Of a stretch of DNA of 8,811 nt, positions 1 to 5,828 are shown one piece after another (positions within the stretch are counted from its first letter, which is position 1; every line of letters begins with the position of its first letter). The notes under the pieces were generated by a model that was not told the DNA's origin, searched no databases, and worked only from the letters and a program-made list of their open reading frames with translations. The position numbers and the translations under genes were made by a program. Source of the DNA: JBGPOS01 sp041488155 (GTDB lineage Bacteria > Chloroflexota > Dehalococcoidia > Tepidiformales > Tepidiformaceae); contig JBGPOS010000103.1 in the NCBI GenBank assembly GCA_041488155.1, positions 1 through 8,811 on the forward strand. The letters are read 5' to 3'.

Positions 1-1059
1 CCGCGCATCGACCGCTCCGGGCCAATCAAATTCATGGCCGCCGGCATCGTCCTCGATGGGGTGATGGCTGCGCTCATCGGGTTCGTCGACAGCCTCTGGC
101 AGCTGTACGCGGTGTACGCCGTACTGGCCGTCGCCTTCGGGATGTCGACCTCGGTCGCGATCAACGCAATCATGACGCGCTGGTTCGTCAGACGCCGTGC
201 GCTGGCGATGAGCGTCTCTTCGACGGGCGTCTCCCTCGGGGGTGTCATCCTATCGCCGCTTATCAGCCAGCTCATCGACGTGGGAGGGCTCCAGCTCGCC
301 GCGCCGCTCATGGGGGCGCTGGTCATCGCCGTCGCCTTGCCGGTGCTGCTGCTCGTCATCAGTTGGGACCCGAAGCTGATGGGCCTGAAGCCCGACGGCA
401 ACCTCCCGCCGGCGCCCGCGACTTCGGCGAGCCAGCTCCGCGACCACGTCCAGCTCCGCCGCTGGACACCTTCGGAAGCGCTGCGGACCGTGTCGTTCTG
501 GGGGATCCTGGTGGCGTTCCTGTTCGTGCTGACGGCCCAGACTGGTTATGTCATCCACCAGGTGTCGTTCCTCGAGGCGCGCCTCGGGTCACGAAGCGCG
601 GCGGCGTTCGCGCTGAGCGTGACCGCCGGGGGCAGCATCGTCGCCCGGCTGTTCGTCGGCGTGTTCGCCGATGCCGTCGATAAGAGGCTGCTGACGATCG
701 TCCTGTTCGTCGTGCAGGGCACCTGCATCCTCGCCATCATCCACACCGAGAACGTCGCGGCGACGTGGCTGTTGACGCTCGTCTTCGGGTTCACGATCGG
801 CAACATCTACATGATGCAGTCGTTGCTCGTGGGTGAGATCTTCGGGATCGTTTCGTTCGGCGCGGTGTTCGGCCTGGTCAGCTTCGCGGGCCAGGTGGGG
901 AGCGGAGCTGGGCCGCTGATGGTAGGCATCGTGCACGACTCCTCGGGCGGGTACGGCGTGCCCCTTACTGTGACGGCGCTGCTAACCTACGCCGCGGCGG
1001 CGGCGATCCTGTTCGCGCGGCCGGTGGCCTCAGCCCCCGCGCGGGCCAGCGACGATTAG
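1..1059 (+). CDS. MFS transporter, OFA/monocarboxylate-type, 5'-truncated by window edge
   Basis: This is a major facilitator superfamily carrier in the cytoplasmic membrane. The frame is open from base 1 with no stop. The first codons read PRIDRSGPIKF, which fits the end of the MFS motif A loop between helices 2 and 3 (D-R-x-G-P). The Met at base 34 is therefore internal and about 70 N-terminal residues lie outside the window. Ten hydrophobic segments follow, assigned as TM3-TM12. The TM6-TM7 linker contains MGLKPDG, which I recall from oxalate/formate-antiporter and monocarboxylate-type MFS proteins. The second motif A copy follows TM8 (VGVFADAVDKR). The gene ends at TAG 1057-1059, about 100 bp before the sulfatase on the same strand. 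The substrate cannot be read from sequence; an organic anion is the family-level guess. The superfamily call is firm and the subfamily call moderate. Confidence 0.88.
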   Translation, partial: PRIDRSGPIKFMAAGIVLDGVMAALIGFVDSLWQLYAVYAVLAVAFGMSTSVAINAIMTRWFVRRRALAMSVSSTGVSLGGVILSPLISQLIDVGGLQLAAPLMGALVIAVALPVLLLVISWDPKLMGLKPDGNLPPAPATSASQLRDHVQLRRWTPSEALRTVSFWGILVAFLFVLTAQTGYVIHQVSFLEARLGSRSAAAFALSVTAGGSIVARLFVGVFADAVDKRLLTIVLFVVQGTCILAIIHTENVAATWLLTLVFGFTIGNIYMMQSLLVGEIFGIVSFGAVFGLVSFAGQVGSGAGPLMVGIVHDSSGGYGVPLTVTALLTYAAAAAILFARPVASAPARASDD

Positions 1060-1126
1060 CCGGTCGAACTTCAACTGGAACGGGGAAGGCGACAGGCGGC
1101 ACCTTCTCGGGCGGGCAGGCCATGTC

Positions 1127-1132
1127 TAAGCT
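1127..1132 (+). promoter_or_regulatory. Possible -10 element (TAAGCT) for the sulfatase
   Basis: TAAGCT fits TAnnnT. A transcript starting about 7 nt downstream (near 1139) would carry a leader of roughly 22 nt holding the Shine-Dalgarno at 1148-1153 before the ATG at 1161. The best 17-bp-spaced -35 candidate (1104-1109) matches TTGACA at only three positions, so this is a weak prediction. Confidence 0.22.
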
Positions 1133-1147
1133 GGGGGTCCGTGATCC

Positions 1148-1153
1148 GAGAGG
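1148..1153 (+). promoter_or_regulatory. Shine-Dalgarno GAGAGG that decides the sulfatase start
   Basis: GAGAGG lies 7 nt upstream of the ATG at 1161. The alternative in-frame ATG at 1122 has only a GC-rich run before it and would put a polar 13-residue extension ahead of the lipoprotein signal peptide. Both facts favour the start at 1161. Confidence 0.6.
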
Positions 1154-1160
1154 CTCCGCG

Positions 1161-2675
1161 ATGAGAAGGTTGGCGCTCCTGGCCATCCTCGCCCTGCTGG
1201 GCAGCGGGGCCATCGCCTGCACCGATCGCCTCCCCGGGGTCGCGACGGCCACCCCGGCGGGCTCGCCCGCAGCGAGCCCAGCGAACACCAGCGGCCGCCC
1301 GAACATCATCTTCGTGCTAACCGACGACGAGACGGCGTCAGACTTCGCCTTCATGCCGAACGTCCAGAACCTCCTGGTTGGGCAGGGTATGTCGCTCCCG
1401 AACTTCTTCGTGACCGTCTCACTCTGCTGCCCTTCGCGTTCGACCATTCTGCGCGGGCAGTACGTCCATAACCACGGCGTGCTCACGAACAGCGACCCCA
1501 ACGGCGGCTATAAGCAGTTCATGGCAAGGGGCGACGAGAGCTCGACGGTCGCCACCTGGCTGCACGATGCGGGGTATCGCACCGCGTTGCTGGGCAAGTA
1601 CCTCAACGGCTACCCCGATGGCCAGGACAGGACGCACGTGCCCCCAGGCTGGGACGAGTGGGACAGCCCCATCGGGATCGGCGGATACAGCGAGTACAAC
1701 TACCAGCTGAACGAAAACGGGAAGCTCGTTTCGTACGGGTTCACGCCGAACGACTACCTGGTCGACGTCATGGCGAAGAAGGCGACGGGCTTCATCGAAG
1801 GCAGCGCCACATCCGGGTCACCGTTCTTCCTCTACCTGGCGCCGTTCGCGCCGCACCAGCCCGCGACGCCGGCACCACGCCACCTGCAACTCTTCAAAGA
1901 CGCCACGGCCCCGAGAACCCCCGCCTACAACGAGGCCGACGTGAGCGATAAACCGGCCTACGTGCGCAATCGCAACGCGGTCACGACCGGCGCCGGTGAA
2001 CAGATAGACGCCCTCTACCGCAAGCGCTTGCAGTCCCTCCAGTCGGTCGATGAGATGGTGGCAGGCCTGGTGAAGACGCTCACGGACACCGGCCAGCTCG
2101 ACAACACCTACATCTTCCTTACTTCGGACAACGGGTTCATGCAGGGCCAGCACCGGATCCTGATGGGGAAGCAGGTACCCTACGAAGAATCGATCCGCGT
2201 GTCGATGGTCGCCCGGGGTCCCGGCATTCCGGCCGGCCAGGCCCGCGACTACCTGGCGGGGAACGTCGACCTCGCGCCCACGTTCGCCGCGATCGCCGGG
2301 GCGAAGGTCCCGGACTTCGTCGACGGACGTTCGTTATTGCCCCTGCTTGGAGCTTCACCTCCGTCCGCCGATCGTTGGCGGACGGCCTACCTGATCGAGC
2401 ACTGGCTGCCCCAGAGCGACCAGGAGGGCGATCTCATCCAGCTCCCCGAGTTCCACGGCGTCCGCACGTCTGAAGCGGCCTACGTCGAGTACGTGACGGG
2501 CGAGCGCGAGCTCTACGACTTACGCAGCGACCCCAACGAGCTGCAGAACCTGGCGGCCCGCGCCGATCCGGCAGTGCTGAAGGCGTTCGCGGACCTCGTC
2601 GCGAGCCTGAAGACGTGCAGCCGCGATTCCTGCCGGTCGGCCGAGGAAGCGACGCCGCCGCGGCTCAACCGCTGA
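1161..2675 (+). CDS. Exported lipoprotein sulfatase, N-acetylglucosamine-6-sulfatase (GNS)-like
   Basis: This type I, formylglycine-dependent sulfatase hydrolyses sulfate esters, probably on a sugar. From ATG 1161 it has 504 residues, a usual length for the family. Residues 1-19 form a signal peptide with a lipobox-like GAIAC, so Cys20 is the likely lipidated residue. A Pro/Ala/Ser/Thr linker (about 28-44) tethers the catalytic domain, which opens with RPNIIFVLTDDE (metal-binding Asp55-Asp56). The signature SLCCPSRSTILRG places Cys89 as the residue converted to formylglycine and Arg93 as its partner. TSDNG supplies Asp323-Asn324, and Lys337 lies in the following conserved stretch. Segments such as AGYRTALLGKYLNGY, LQSVDEMV and NTYIFLTSDNG closely follow human GNS as I remember it. 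A Cys486/Cys491 pair near the C-terminus could form a disulfide. The fold is certain, but the substrate is not, because bacterial relatives act on varied sulfated glycans. The gene's end overlaps the opposing hydrolase gene. Confidence 0.93.
   Translation: MRRLALLAILALLGSGAIACTDRLPGVATATPAGSPAASPANTSGRPNIIFVLTDDETASDFAFMPNVQNLLVGQGMSLPNFFVTVSLCCPSRSTILRGQYVHNHGVLTNSDPNGGYKQFMARGDESSTVATWLHDAGYRTALLGKYLNGYPDGQDRTHVPPGWDEWDSPIGIGGYSEYNYQLNENGKLVSYGFTPNDYLVDVMAKKATGFIEGSATSGSPFFLYLAPFAPHQPATPAPRHLQLFKDATAPRTPAYNEADVSDKPAYVRNRNAVTTGAGEQIDALYRKRLQSLQSVDEMVAGLVKTLTDTGQLDNTYIFLTSDNGFMQGQHRILMGKQVPYEESIRVSMVARGPGIPAGQARDYLAGNVDLAPTFAAIAGAKVPDFVDGRSLLPLLGASPPSADRWRTAYLIEHWLPQSDQEGDLIQLPEFHGVRTSEAAYVEYVTGERELYDLRSDPNELQNLAARADPAVLKAFADLVASLKTCSRDSCRSAEEATPPRLNR
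1259..1279. repeat. Perfect 8-bp inverted repeat inside the sulfatase linker
   Basis: GGGCTCGC (1259-1266) and GCGAGCCC (1272-1279) are exact reverse complements separated by a 5-nt loop. The repeat sits in the codons for the Ala/Ser/Pro tether after the lipoprotein signal peptide, about 100 nt after the start codon. It could fold in the mRNA. In GC-rich low-complexity DNA it may also be chance. Confidence 0.4.
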
Positions 2676-3291
2676 GGCTCGAGAGGAAGCCGGACACAGC
2701 TGCGATCCCTTCGGCCCAGTTCTGGCCCTGAGTACGGCCCGAGCCCGCTCGCGGCTTGAAGTCGTGATCGCCGTCTTCGAGCCAGTGGAGCCGGATGGCA
2801 GGTGAGAGCGGGTAGCCCAGCACCTCATCTCGGGGGCCGAACGGGTCACGCGTCCCCTGGACGATGAGGGCCGGCGCCCGAAGCGTCTGAAGGTGTGCGA
2901 TCCGCGGCAGTTCCGGCCTGCCCGGTGCGTGGAAGGGGTAGCCAAGGCAGACCAGCCCGCGGACGCCCGCCGCATCCGCGACCATGCTCGCCATTCGGCC
3001 ACCCATCGACTTGCCGCCGATGACCACCGCCGCTCCACCACCGAGTGCCTCGATGGCCGCCCGCCAGGCGTCGAGCAGGACGGACTCGCGGTCGGGCCCA
3101 CGCCTGACGCCTGAATCACGCCGGGTCCGCATGTAGGCAAACTCGAACCGTGCGACGCGGTGTCCCCGAGCCGCCAGTCCCTCGGCGAAAGTTTGCATGA
3201 ACCGGCTATCCATCGGCGCTCCCGCGCCGTGGGCGAGGACGAAGACGGACCTCGCTGCCGCCGGCCCGTCGAAGAGAAAGTCGGGGGGCAC
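2665..3291 (-). CDS. Small alpha/beta-hydrolase, TEX30/COG3571-like
   Basis: This 208-residue single-domain alpha/beta-hydrolase is probably cytoplasmic, as no signal peptide is visible. The oxyanion-region motif LAHGAGAPMDS is at 19-29. The nucleophile elbow GKSMGG gives Ser95, the acid is Asp149 in QGTRDPFG, and the base is His176 in DGDHDF, so the triad is complete. The length and the unusual GKSMGG elbow match the TEX30/COG3571 predicted hydrolases, whose substrates are largely unknown. The start is GTG at 3291. GAGGAG lies just upstream, although only about 1 nt from the GTG, and no other in-frame Met occurs before residue 27. The gene follows the glpX stop by 16 nt and probably shares its transcript. 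Its stop codon lies within the end of the convergent sulfatase gene (11-bp overlap). Esterase, thioesterase or dienelactone-hydrolase-like activity would all fit. Confidence 0.88.
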   Translation of the reverse strand: MPPDFLFDGPAAARSVFVLAHGAGAPMDSRFMQTFAEGLAARGHRVARFEFAYMRTRRDSGVRRGPDRESVLLDAWRAAIEALGGGAAVVIGGKSMGGRMASMVADAAGVRGLVCLGYPFHAPGRPELPRIAHLQTLRAPALIVQGTRDPFGPRDEVLGYPLSPAIRLHWLEDGDHDFKPRAGSGRTQGQNWAEGIAAVSGFLSSLSG

Positions 3292-3307
3292 GCTCCTCGG
3301 TCCCCGG

Positions 3308-4300
3308 TCAGGCGTAGCGGTCGCCGGTCAGTGACTGGAGCTTGCGCCAGTGGTGCTCGGTCTGGATCCGGCGGATAGTGCCGGAGCGCGAGCGCATGAC
3401 CAGAGATTCGCTCGTAGCGCCGCCCGCCACGTACTCGACGCCTTTGAGCAGATCGCCGGTCGTGACCCCCGTGGCCGCGAAAAAGACGTCGTCGCTTCGG
3501 ACCAGGTCGTCGATGGTCAGGACGTCGGTCAGGCTCAGCCCGCGCTCGGCCGCGACCTTGCGGTCGTCGTCGTGGCGCGGCCAGAGCCGGCCCTGGAAGT
3601 CGCCCTCGATGCACTTCAGCGCGCAGGCGGCGACCACACCCTCCGGGGAGCCCCCGATCCCGAGCATCATGTCCACACCCGACCCGGCCACAGCGGCCGA
3701 GACAGCAGCCGGGGCGTCGCCGTCGGTGATGAACCGGATGCGGGCGCCAGCAGCGCGCACCTGGTCGGCAATGTCGGTGTTGCGGTCCCGATCGAGGATG
3801 ATCACGGTCACTTCGTCGACGGAGATGCCCTTGGCCTTCGCCACCTGCTGGATGTTCCAGCTGACCGGGGCGCCGAGGTCGATCATCCCTCGGGCTTCGG
3901 GGCCGACAGCGATCTTCTCCATGTAGAAGATGTCGTGCGGATTGTAGAGCGTGCCCCGAGGCGCGCAGGCGATAACGCTGACAGCGCCAGGTCGACCGAG
4001 CGCAGTCAACCGCGTGCCTTCGAGCGGGTCGACCGCGACGTCGACCTGGGGCCCTTGGCCGTTCCCGACGCGCTCGCCGTTGAAGAGCATCGGCGCTTCG
4101 TCCTTTTCGCCCTCACCGATGACGATGATGCCGTCCATGTCGACTGTGTCGAGCATCATGCGCATGGCGTTCACGGCGGCGCCGTCAGCCCCATTCTTGT
4201 CGCCACGGCCCACCCAGCGCGCGGCGCCCAGCGCAGCCGCTTCGGTCGTGCGCACGAGCTCCATGGCTATGTTGCGGTCGGGGACCTGTTCATTTCTCAC
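3308..4300 (-). CDS. glpX: Fructose-1,6-bisphosphatase class II (GlpX)
   Basis: GlpX hydrolyses fructose-1,6-bisphosphate to fructose-6-phosphate in the cytoplasm. This is the committed phosphatase step of gluconeogenesis; in some lineages the enzyme also takes sedoheptulose-1,7-bisphosphate. The 330-residue length is usual for the family. The core aligns with E. coli GlpX: GRGDKNGADGAAVNAMR (metal-site Asp39), IGEGEKDEAPM (Glu63), DPLEGTRLTA (Asp91, Glu94), DGDAP, and GIGGSPEGVV (Glu220). These correspond to E. coli Asp33, Glu57, Asp85, Glu88 and Glu213. The C-terminal SGTIRRIQ motif is also present, so the enzyme looks complete. The start is GTG at 4300, which overlaps the stop of the upstream HD-domain gene as GTGA. 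GGAG at 4308-4311 gives 7-nt spacing. The ATG at 4293 is out of frame. This arrangement implies translational coupling to the HD gene. Confidence 0.96.
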   Translation of the reverse strand: MRNEQVPDRNIAMELVRTTEAAALGAARWVGRGDKNGADGAAVNAMRMMLDTVDMDGIIVIGEGEKDEAPMLFNGERVGNGQGPQVDVAVDPLEGTRLTALGRPGAVSVIACAPRGTLYNPHDIFYMEKIAVGPEARGMIDLGAPVSWNIQQVAKAKGISVDEVTVIILDRDRNTDIADQVRAAGARIRFITDGDAPAAVSAAVAGSGVDMMLGIGGSPEGVVAACALKCIEGDFQGRLWPRHDDDRKVAAERGLSLTDVLTIDDLVRSDDVFFAATGVTTGDLLKGVEYVAGGATSESLVMRSRSGTIRRIQTEHHWRKLQSLTGDRYA

Positions 4301-4854
4301 GGGTTCACTCCAAGTTCGGCTGCAACGGGCTTGAGCGCTTCGGCTACAAACCTGATGTGTTCGTCAAGCTCAACTCCAAGGTCGGCGGCGCCCTGTACCA
4401 GGTCATCACGATTGACGGAGCGAGCGAAGGCCTTGTCCTTCATTTTCTTGCGCACCGACGTCGGTTCGATCGCAGACAGGGACTTGTCGGGCTTGACCAG
4501 GGCGCAGGCGATGACGAAGCCGGACAGCTCGTCGCAAGCGTAGATCGCGCGGTCCATCTTCTGGTGGTATTCGAGCCCCAGGAACGGCGCGTGGCAGAGG
4601 ATGGCGTAACGCACGTCTTCCGGCACACCACGCTCCTCGAGGAGCTTCGATCCGGCCTGGGGGTGGAGGTCGGCGGTCGGGTGGATCTCCCAGTCGAAGT
4701 CGTGCAGGAGTCCGACGATCCCCCACTTTTCGACGTCCTCGTGGAGCTGCCTCGCGTAGGCCTGCATGGTTGCCTCTACCGCGATCCCGTGCTTCCGCGT
4801 GCGTTCTTCCCTGGAATGTTCAAGGAGGATCTTCCAGGCCTCTTCGCGGTGCAT
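4297..4854 (-). CDS. HD-domain phosphohydrolase
   Basis: This small cytoplasmic HD-superfamily protein (185 residues from ATG 4854) is probably a metal-dependent phosphohydrolase. The metal-site pattern is complete: His22 (RKHGIAVE), His51-Asp52 (GLLHDFDWE) and Asp108 (YACDELSG), with an extra conserved His88 (ILCHAPF). The later stretch SVRKKMKDKAFARSVNRDD is typical of a stand-alone HDIG-type family I have seen in many bacteria and archaea, but whose substrate is not established to my knowledge. An in-frame ATG exists at 4881, but it has no ribosome binding site and overlaps a possible -10 box. The ATG at 4854 follows GGGAGAGGGA and gives the family-like N-terminus MHREEAWKILLEH. The gene is coupled to glpX through a GTGA overlap, which hints at a role near sugar-phosphate or nucleotide metabolism. 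Broad HD function is solid; the specific activity is unknown. Confidence 0.88.
   Translation of the reverse strand: MHREEAWKILLEHSREERTRKHGIAVEATMQAYARQLHEDVEKWGIVGLLHDFDWEIHPTADLHPQAGSKLLEERGVPEDVRYAILCHAPFLGLEYHQKMDRAIYACDELSGFVIACALVKPDKSLSAIEPTSVRKKMKDKAFARSVNRDDLVQGAADLGVELDEHIRFVAEALKPVAAELGVNP
4308..4311 (-). promoter_or_regulatory. Shine-Dalgarno GGAG for the GTG start of glpX
   Basis: On the minus strand GGAG lies 7 nt before the GTG at 4300, inside the last codons of the HD gene. This supports the GTG start and coupled translation from the upstream reading frame. Confidence 0.55.
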
Positions 4855-4864
4855 TCCCTCTCCC
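4855..4864 (-). promoter_or_regulatory. Shine-Dalgarno-like GGGAGAGGGA deciding the HD gene start
   Basis: The minus strand reads GGGAGAGGGA directly before the ATG at 4854, with GGAG about 5 nt from the start codon. Nothing comparable precedes the upstream ATG at 4881, so the shorter 185-residue protein is preferred. Confidence 0.5.
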
Positions 4865-4881
4865 GGCGTCCAGGTTGCCAT

Positions 4882-4887
4882 ATGGTA
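4882..4887 (-). promoter_or_regulatory. Possible -10 element (TACCAT) for the HD-glpX-hydrolase operon
   Basis: TACCAT on the minus strand fits TAnnnT and is the same hexamer found upstream of the mannosidase. Initiation about 7 nt downstream (near 4875) would leave a 21-nt leader containing the ribosome binding site of the ATG at 4854. No convincing -35 is visible at normal spacing. The 49-bp gap after the membrane-protein stop shows no terminator, so readthrough could also supply this operon. Confidence 0.28.
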
Positions 4888-4930
4888 ACAGAGGGTGCCC
4901 GCGTGCTTTGTAAGTGATGCGTTGGAACCC

Positions 4931-5764
4931 CTATATCGGGCGGCCGGTGAGAAACATCAGCCCTTTCGAGAGCACCTCGCCGGCGAACACCGCCCCCATG
5001 CAGATGTACAGCAGGCCCGTCGCGCTCTGCATCGCCCGGATGCGAGTCGTGCGCAACGAGAGCACGGCCAGGATCACGGGGAACACGATGCCCACTCCAA
5101 TGCGCAGATAGAGGGCCGGGTTCGATGAGAGCGCCACGTCGACGGGGTTTGCCGGGGTCGGGGTTTCGCGAACCGGTACGAAGAGGTTCACCGCCACGAC
5201 CAGCGCCTGGAAGGCCAGGGCGGCGATCAGCACCCAGGCGAGGTCACGCAGCGGCCACGAGGGCAGCGAGCCTTCGGTGAGATACCAGTGCCCCCAGACC
5301 ATCGAGACCGAGACCGCGCCCATCGCCAGCGTCCCGGCTAGCAGGGCCAAAAGCGCGCCGGGATAGCCCCAGGTTGGCGGAGCCAGCATTGCCGCAAACA
5401 CACCGACCACCAGGGCCCCGGCGAGTGCCCCGGCGATCCCCGCGAGGCGGCCGAGCCCGTCCCAGCCCATGAAAGCTGAGAACATGTAGACCGCGCTGGC
5501 CGCGAGCACCACCAGCAGCCCGCGCTTGGCCGGGCTGAACCAGTCCGGGTCGATCGAGTACCCGTCGACGTCGTGGCCGATGGCGATGCCGGCCGCGGTC
5601 CAGTACGCAAGGCCGGCGCCGATCGCGACGCAGAGCGCCATCGTCATCACGAACCCGCGCGTAACTCCGCCCCGGAGATCGCTCGCCAGCGTTACCCAGA
5701 GGCTCCCTACGCTGAGCTCAGCGAGGATGAGCAAGAGGGTGTACGGAAGGGCCGCCACGTTCAC
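4931..5764 (-). CDS. Integral membrane protein, eight predicted helices, function unknown
   Basis: I do not recognise this 277-residue protein with confidence. It has about eight hydrophobic segments, near residues 5-28, 36-60, 81-100, 106-128, 135-157, 173-197, 217-237 and 246-266. Polar residues within or beside helices stand out: Glu16 in TM1 (ILAELSVGS), His159 in GHWYL after TM5, and Glu263 in TM8 (FAGEVLSKG). GHWYL-containing proteins with this topology occur in environmental bacteria as far as I recall, and the final helix loosely resembles the end of DmsC/NrfD-type membrane subunits. That resemblance is too weak for a call. There is no signal peptide beyond TM1 and no soluble domain. 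The start is GTG at 5764 with no Shine-Dalgarno; a -10-like box sits exactly where a leaderless transcript would need it. The gene lies 48 bp downstream of the mannosidase gene and 76 bp upstream of the HD gene start. Confidence 0.8.
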   Translation of the reverse strand: MNVAALPYTLLLILAELSVGSLWVTLASDLRGGVTRGFVMTMALCVAIGAGLAYWTAAGIAIGHDVDGYSIDPDWFSPAKRGLLVVLAASAVYMFSAFMGWDGLGRLAGIAGALAGALVVGVFAAMLAPPTWGYPGALLALLAGTLAMGAVSVSMVWGHWYLTEGSLPSWPLRDLAWVLIAALAFQALVVAVNLFVPVRETPTPANPVDVALSSNPALYLRIGVGIVFPVILAVLSLRTTRIRAMQSATGLLYICMGAVFAGEVLSKGLMFLTGRPI

Positions 5765-5770
5765 CGATCG

Positions 5771-5776
5771 AGTGTA
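5771..5776 (-). promoter_or_regulatory. Possible leaderless -10 element (TACACT) for the membrane protein gene
   Basis: The minus strand reads TACACT, then six bases, then the GTG at 5764. A -10 box covering -12 to -7 would place +1 on the G of GTG, giving a leaderless mRNA, and no Shine-Dalgarno is present. The nearest -35 candidate (TGCACC, 5795-5800) matches TTGACA at three positions with 18-bp spacing. Confidence 0.38.
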
Positions 5777-5800
5777 GGGCGGGCGCTGGTTAGGGGTGCA

Positions 5801-5828
5801 TGGCCGCCGGCATCACTCCCGGCGGCCA
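5801..5828 (-). terminator. Perfect 10-bp GC hairpin spanning the mannosidase stop codon
   Basis: TGGCCGCCGG (5801-5810) and CCGGCGGCCA (5819-5828) are exact reverse complements around an 8-nt loop, and the mannosidase stop codon (5813-5815) is in the loop. The stem is nearly all G:C and should be very stable. No U-tract follows on the minus strand, so it is not a classic intrinsic terminator. It could attenuate transcription, protect the 3' end, or couple termination to translation. Confidence 0.5.

Larger units (their letters stand above)
1060..1160 (+). other. Intergenic region between MFS gene and sulfatase
   Basis: This 101-bp spacer holds no gene. It contains a possible -10 box (1127-1132) and the sulfatase ribosome binding site (1148-1153). 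I saw no strong terminator hairpin after the transporter; a 5-bp GAAGG/CCTTC pairing around 1085-1106 is too weak to call. Readthrough from the transporter into the sulfatase is therefore possible. Confidence 0.5.

Noticed and set aside
1122..1160. Sulfatase start at ATG 1122, adding 13 residues
   Set aside because: It has a weaker ribosome binding site and places a polar segment ahead of a standard lipoprotein signal peptide; ATG 1161 has GAGAGG at 7-nt spacing.
2520..3614. A 364-codon minus-strand frame spanning the hydrolase and the 3' part of glpX
   Set aside because: It is out of frame with two well-supported genes on the same strand, and its product is low-complexity Arg/Ser/Pro-rich sequence with no family resemblance.
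3350..4543. A 397-codon + strand open frame opposite glpX and the HD gene
   Set aside because: Both opposing genes are firmly identified. The translation has no domain and shows the Asp/Arg/Ala bias of an antisense shadow.
4855..4881. HD gene start at ATG 4881, adding nine residues
   Set aside because: There is no Shine-Dalgarno and it abuts a possible -10 box. The start at 4854 has a strong purine-rich site and a family-like N-terminus. It is not excluded outright.
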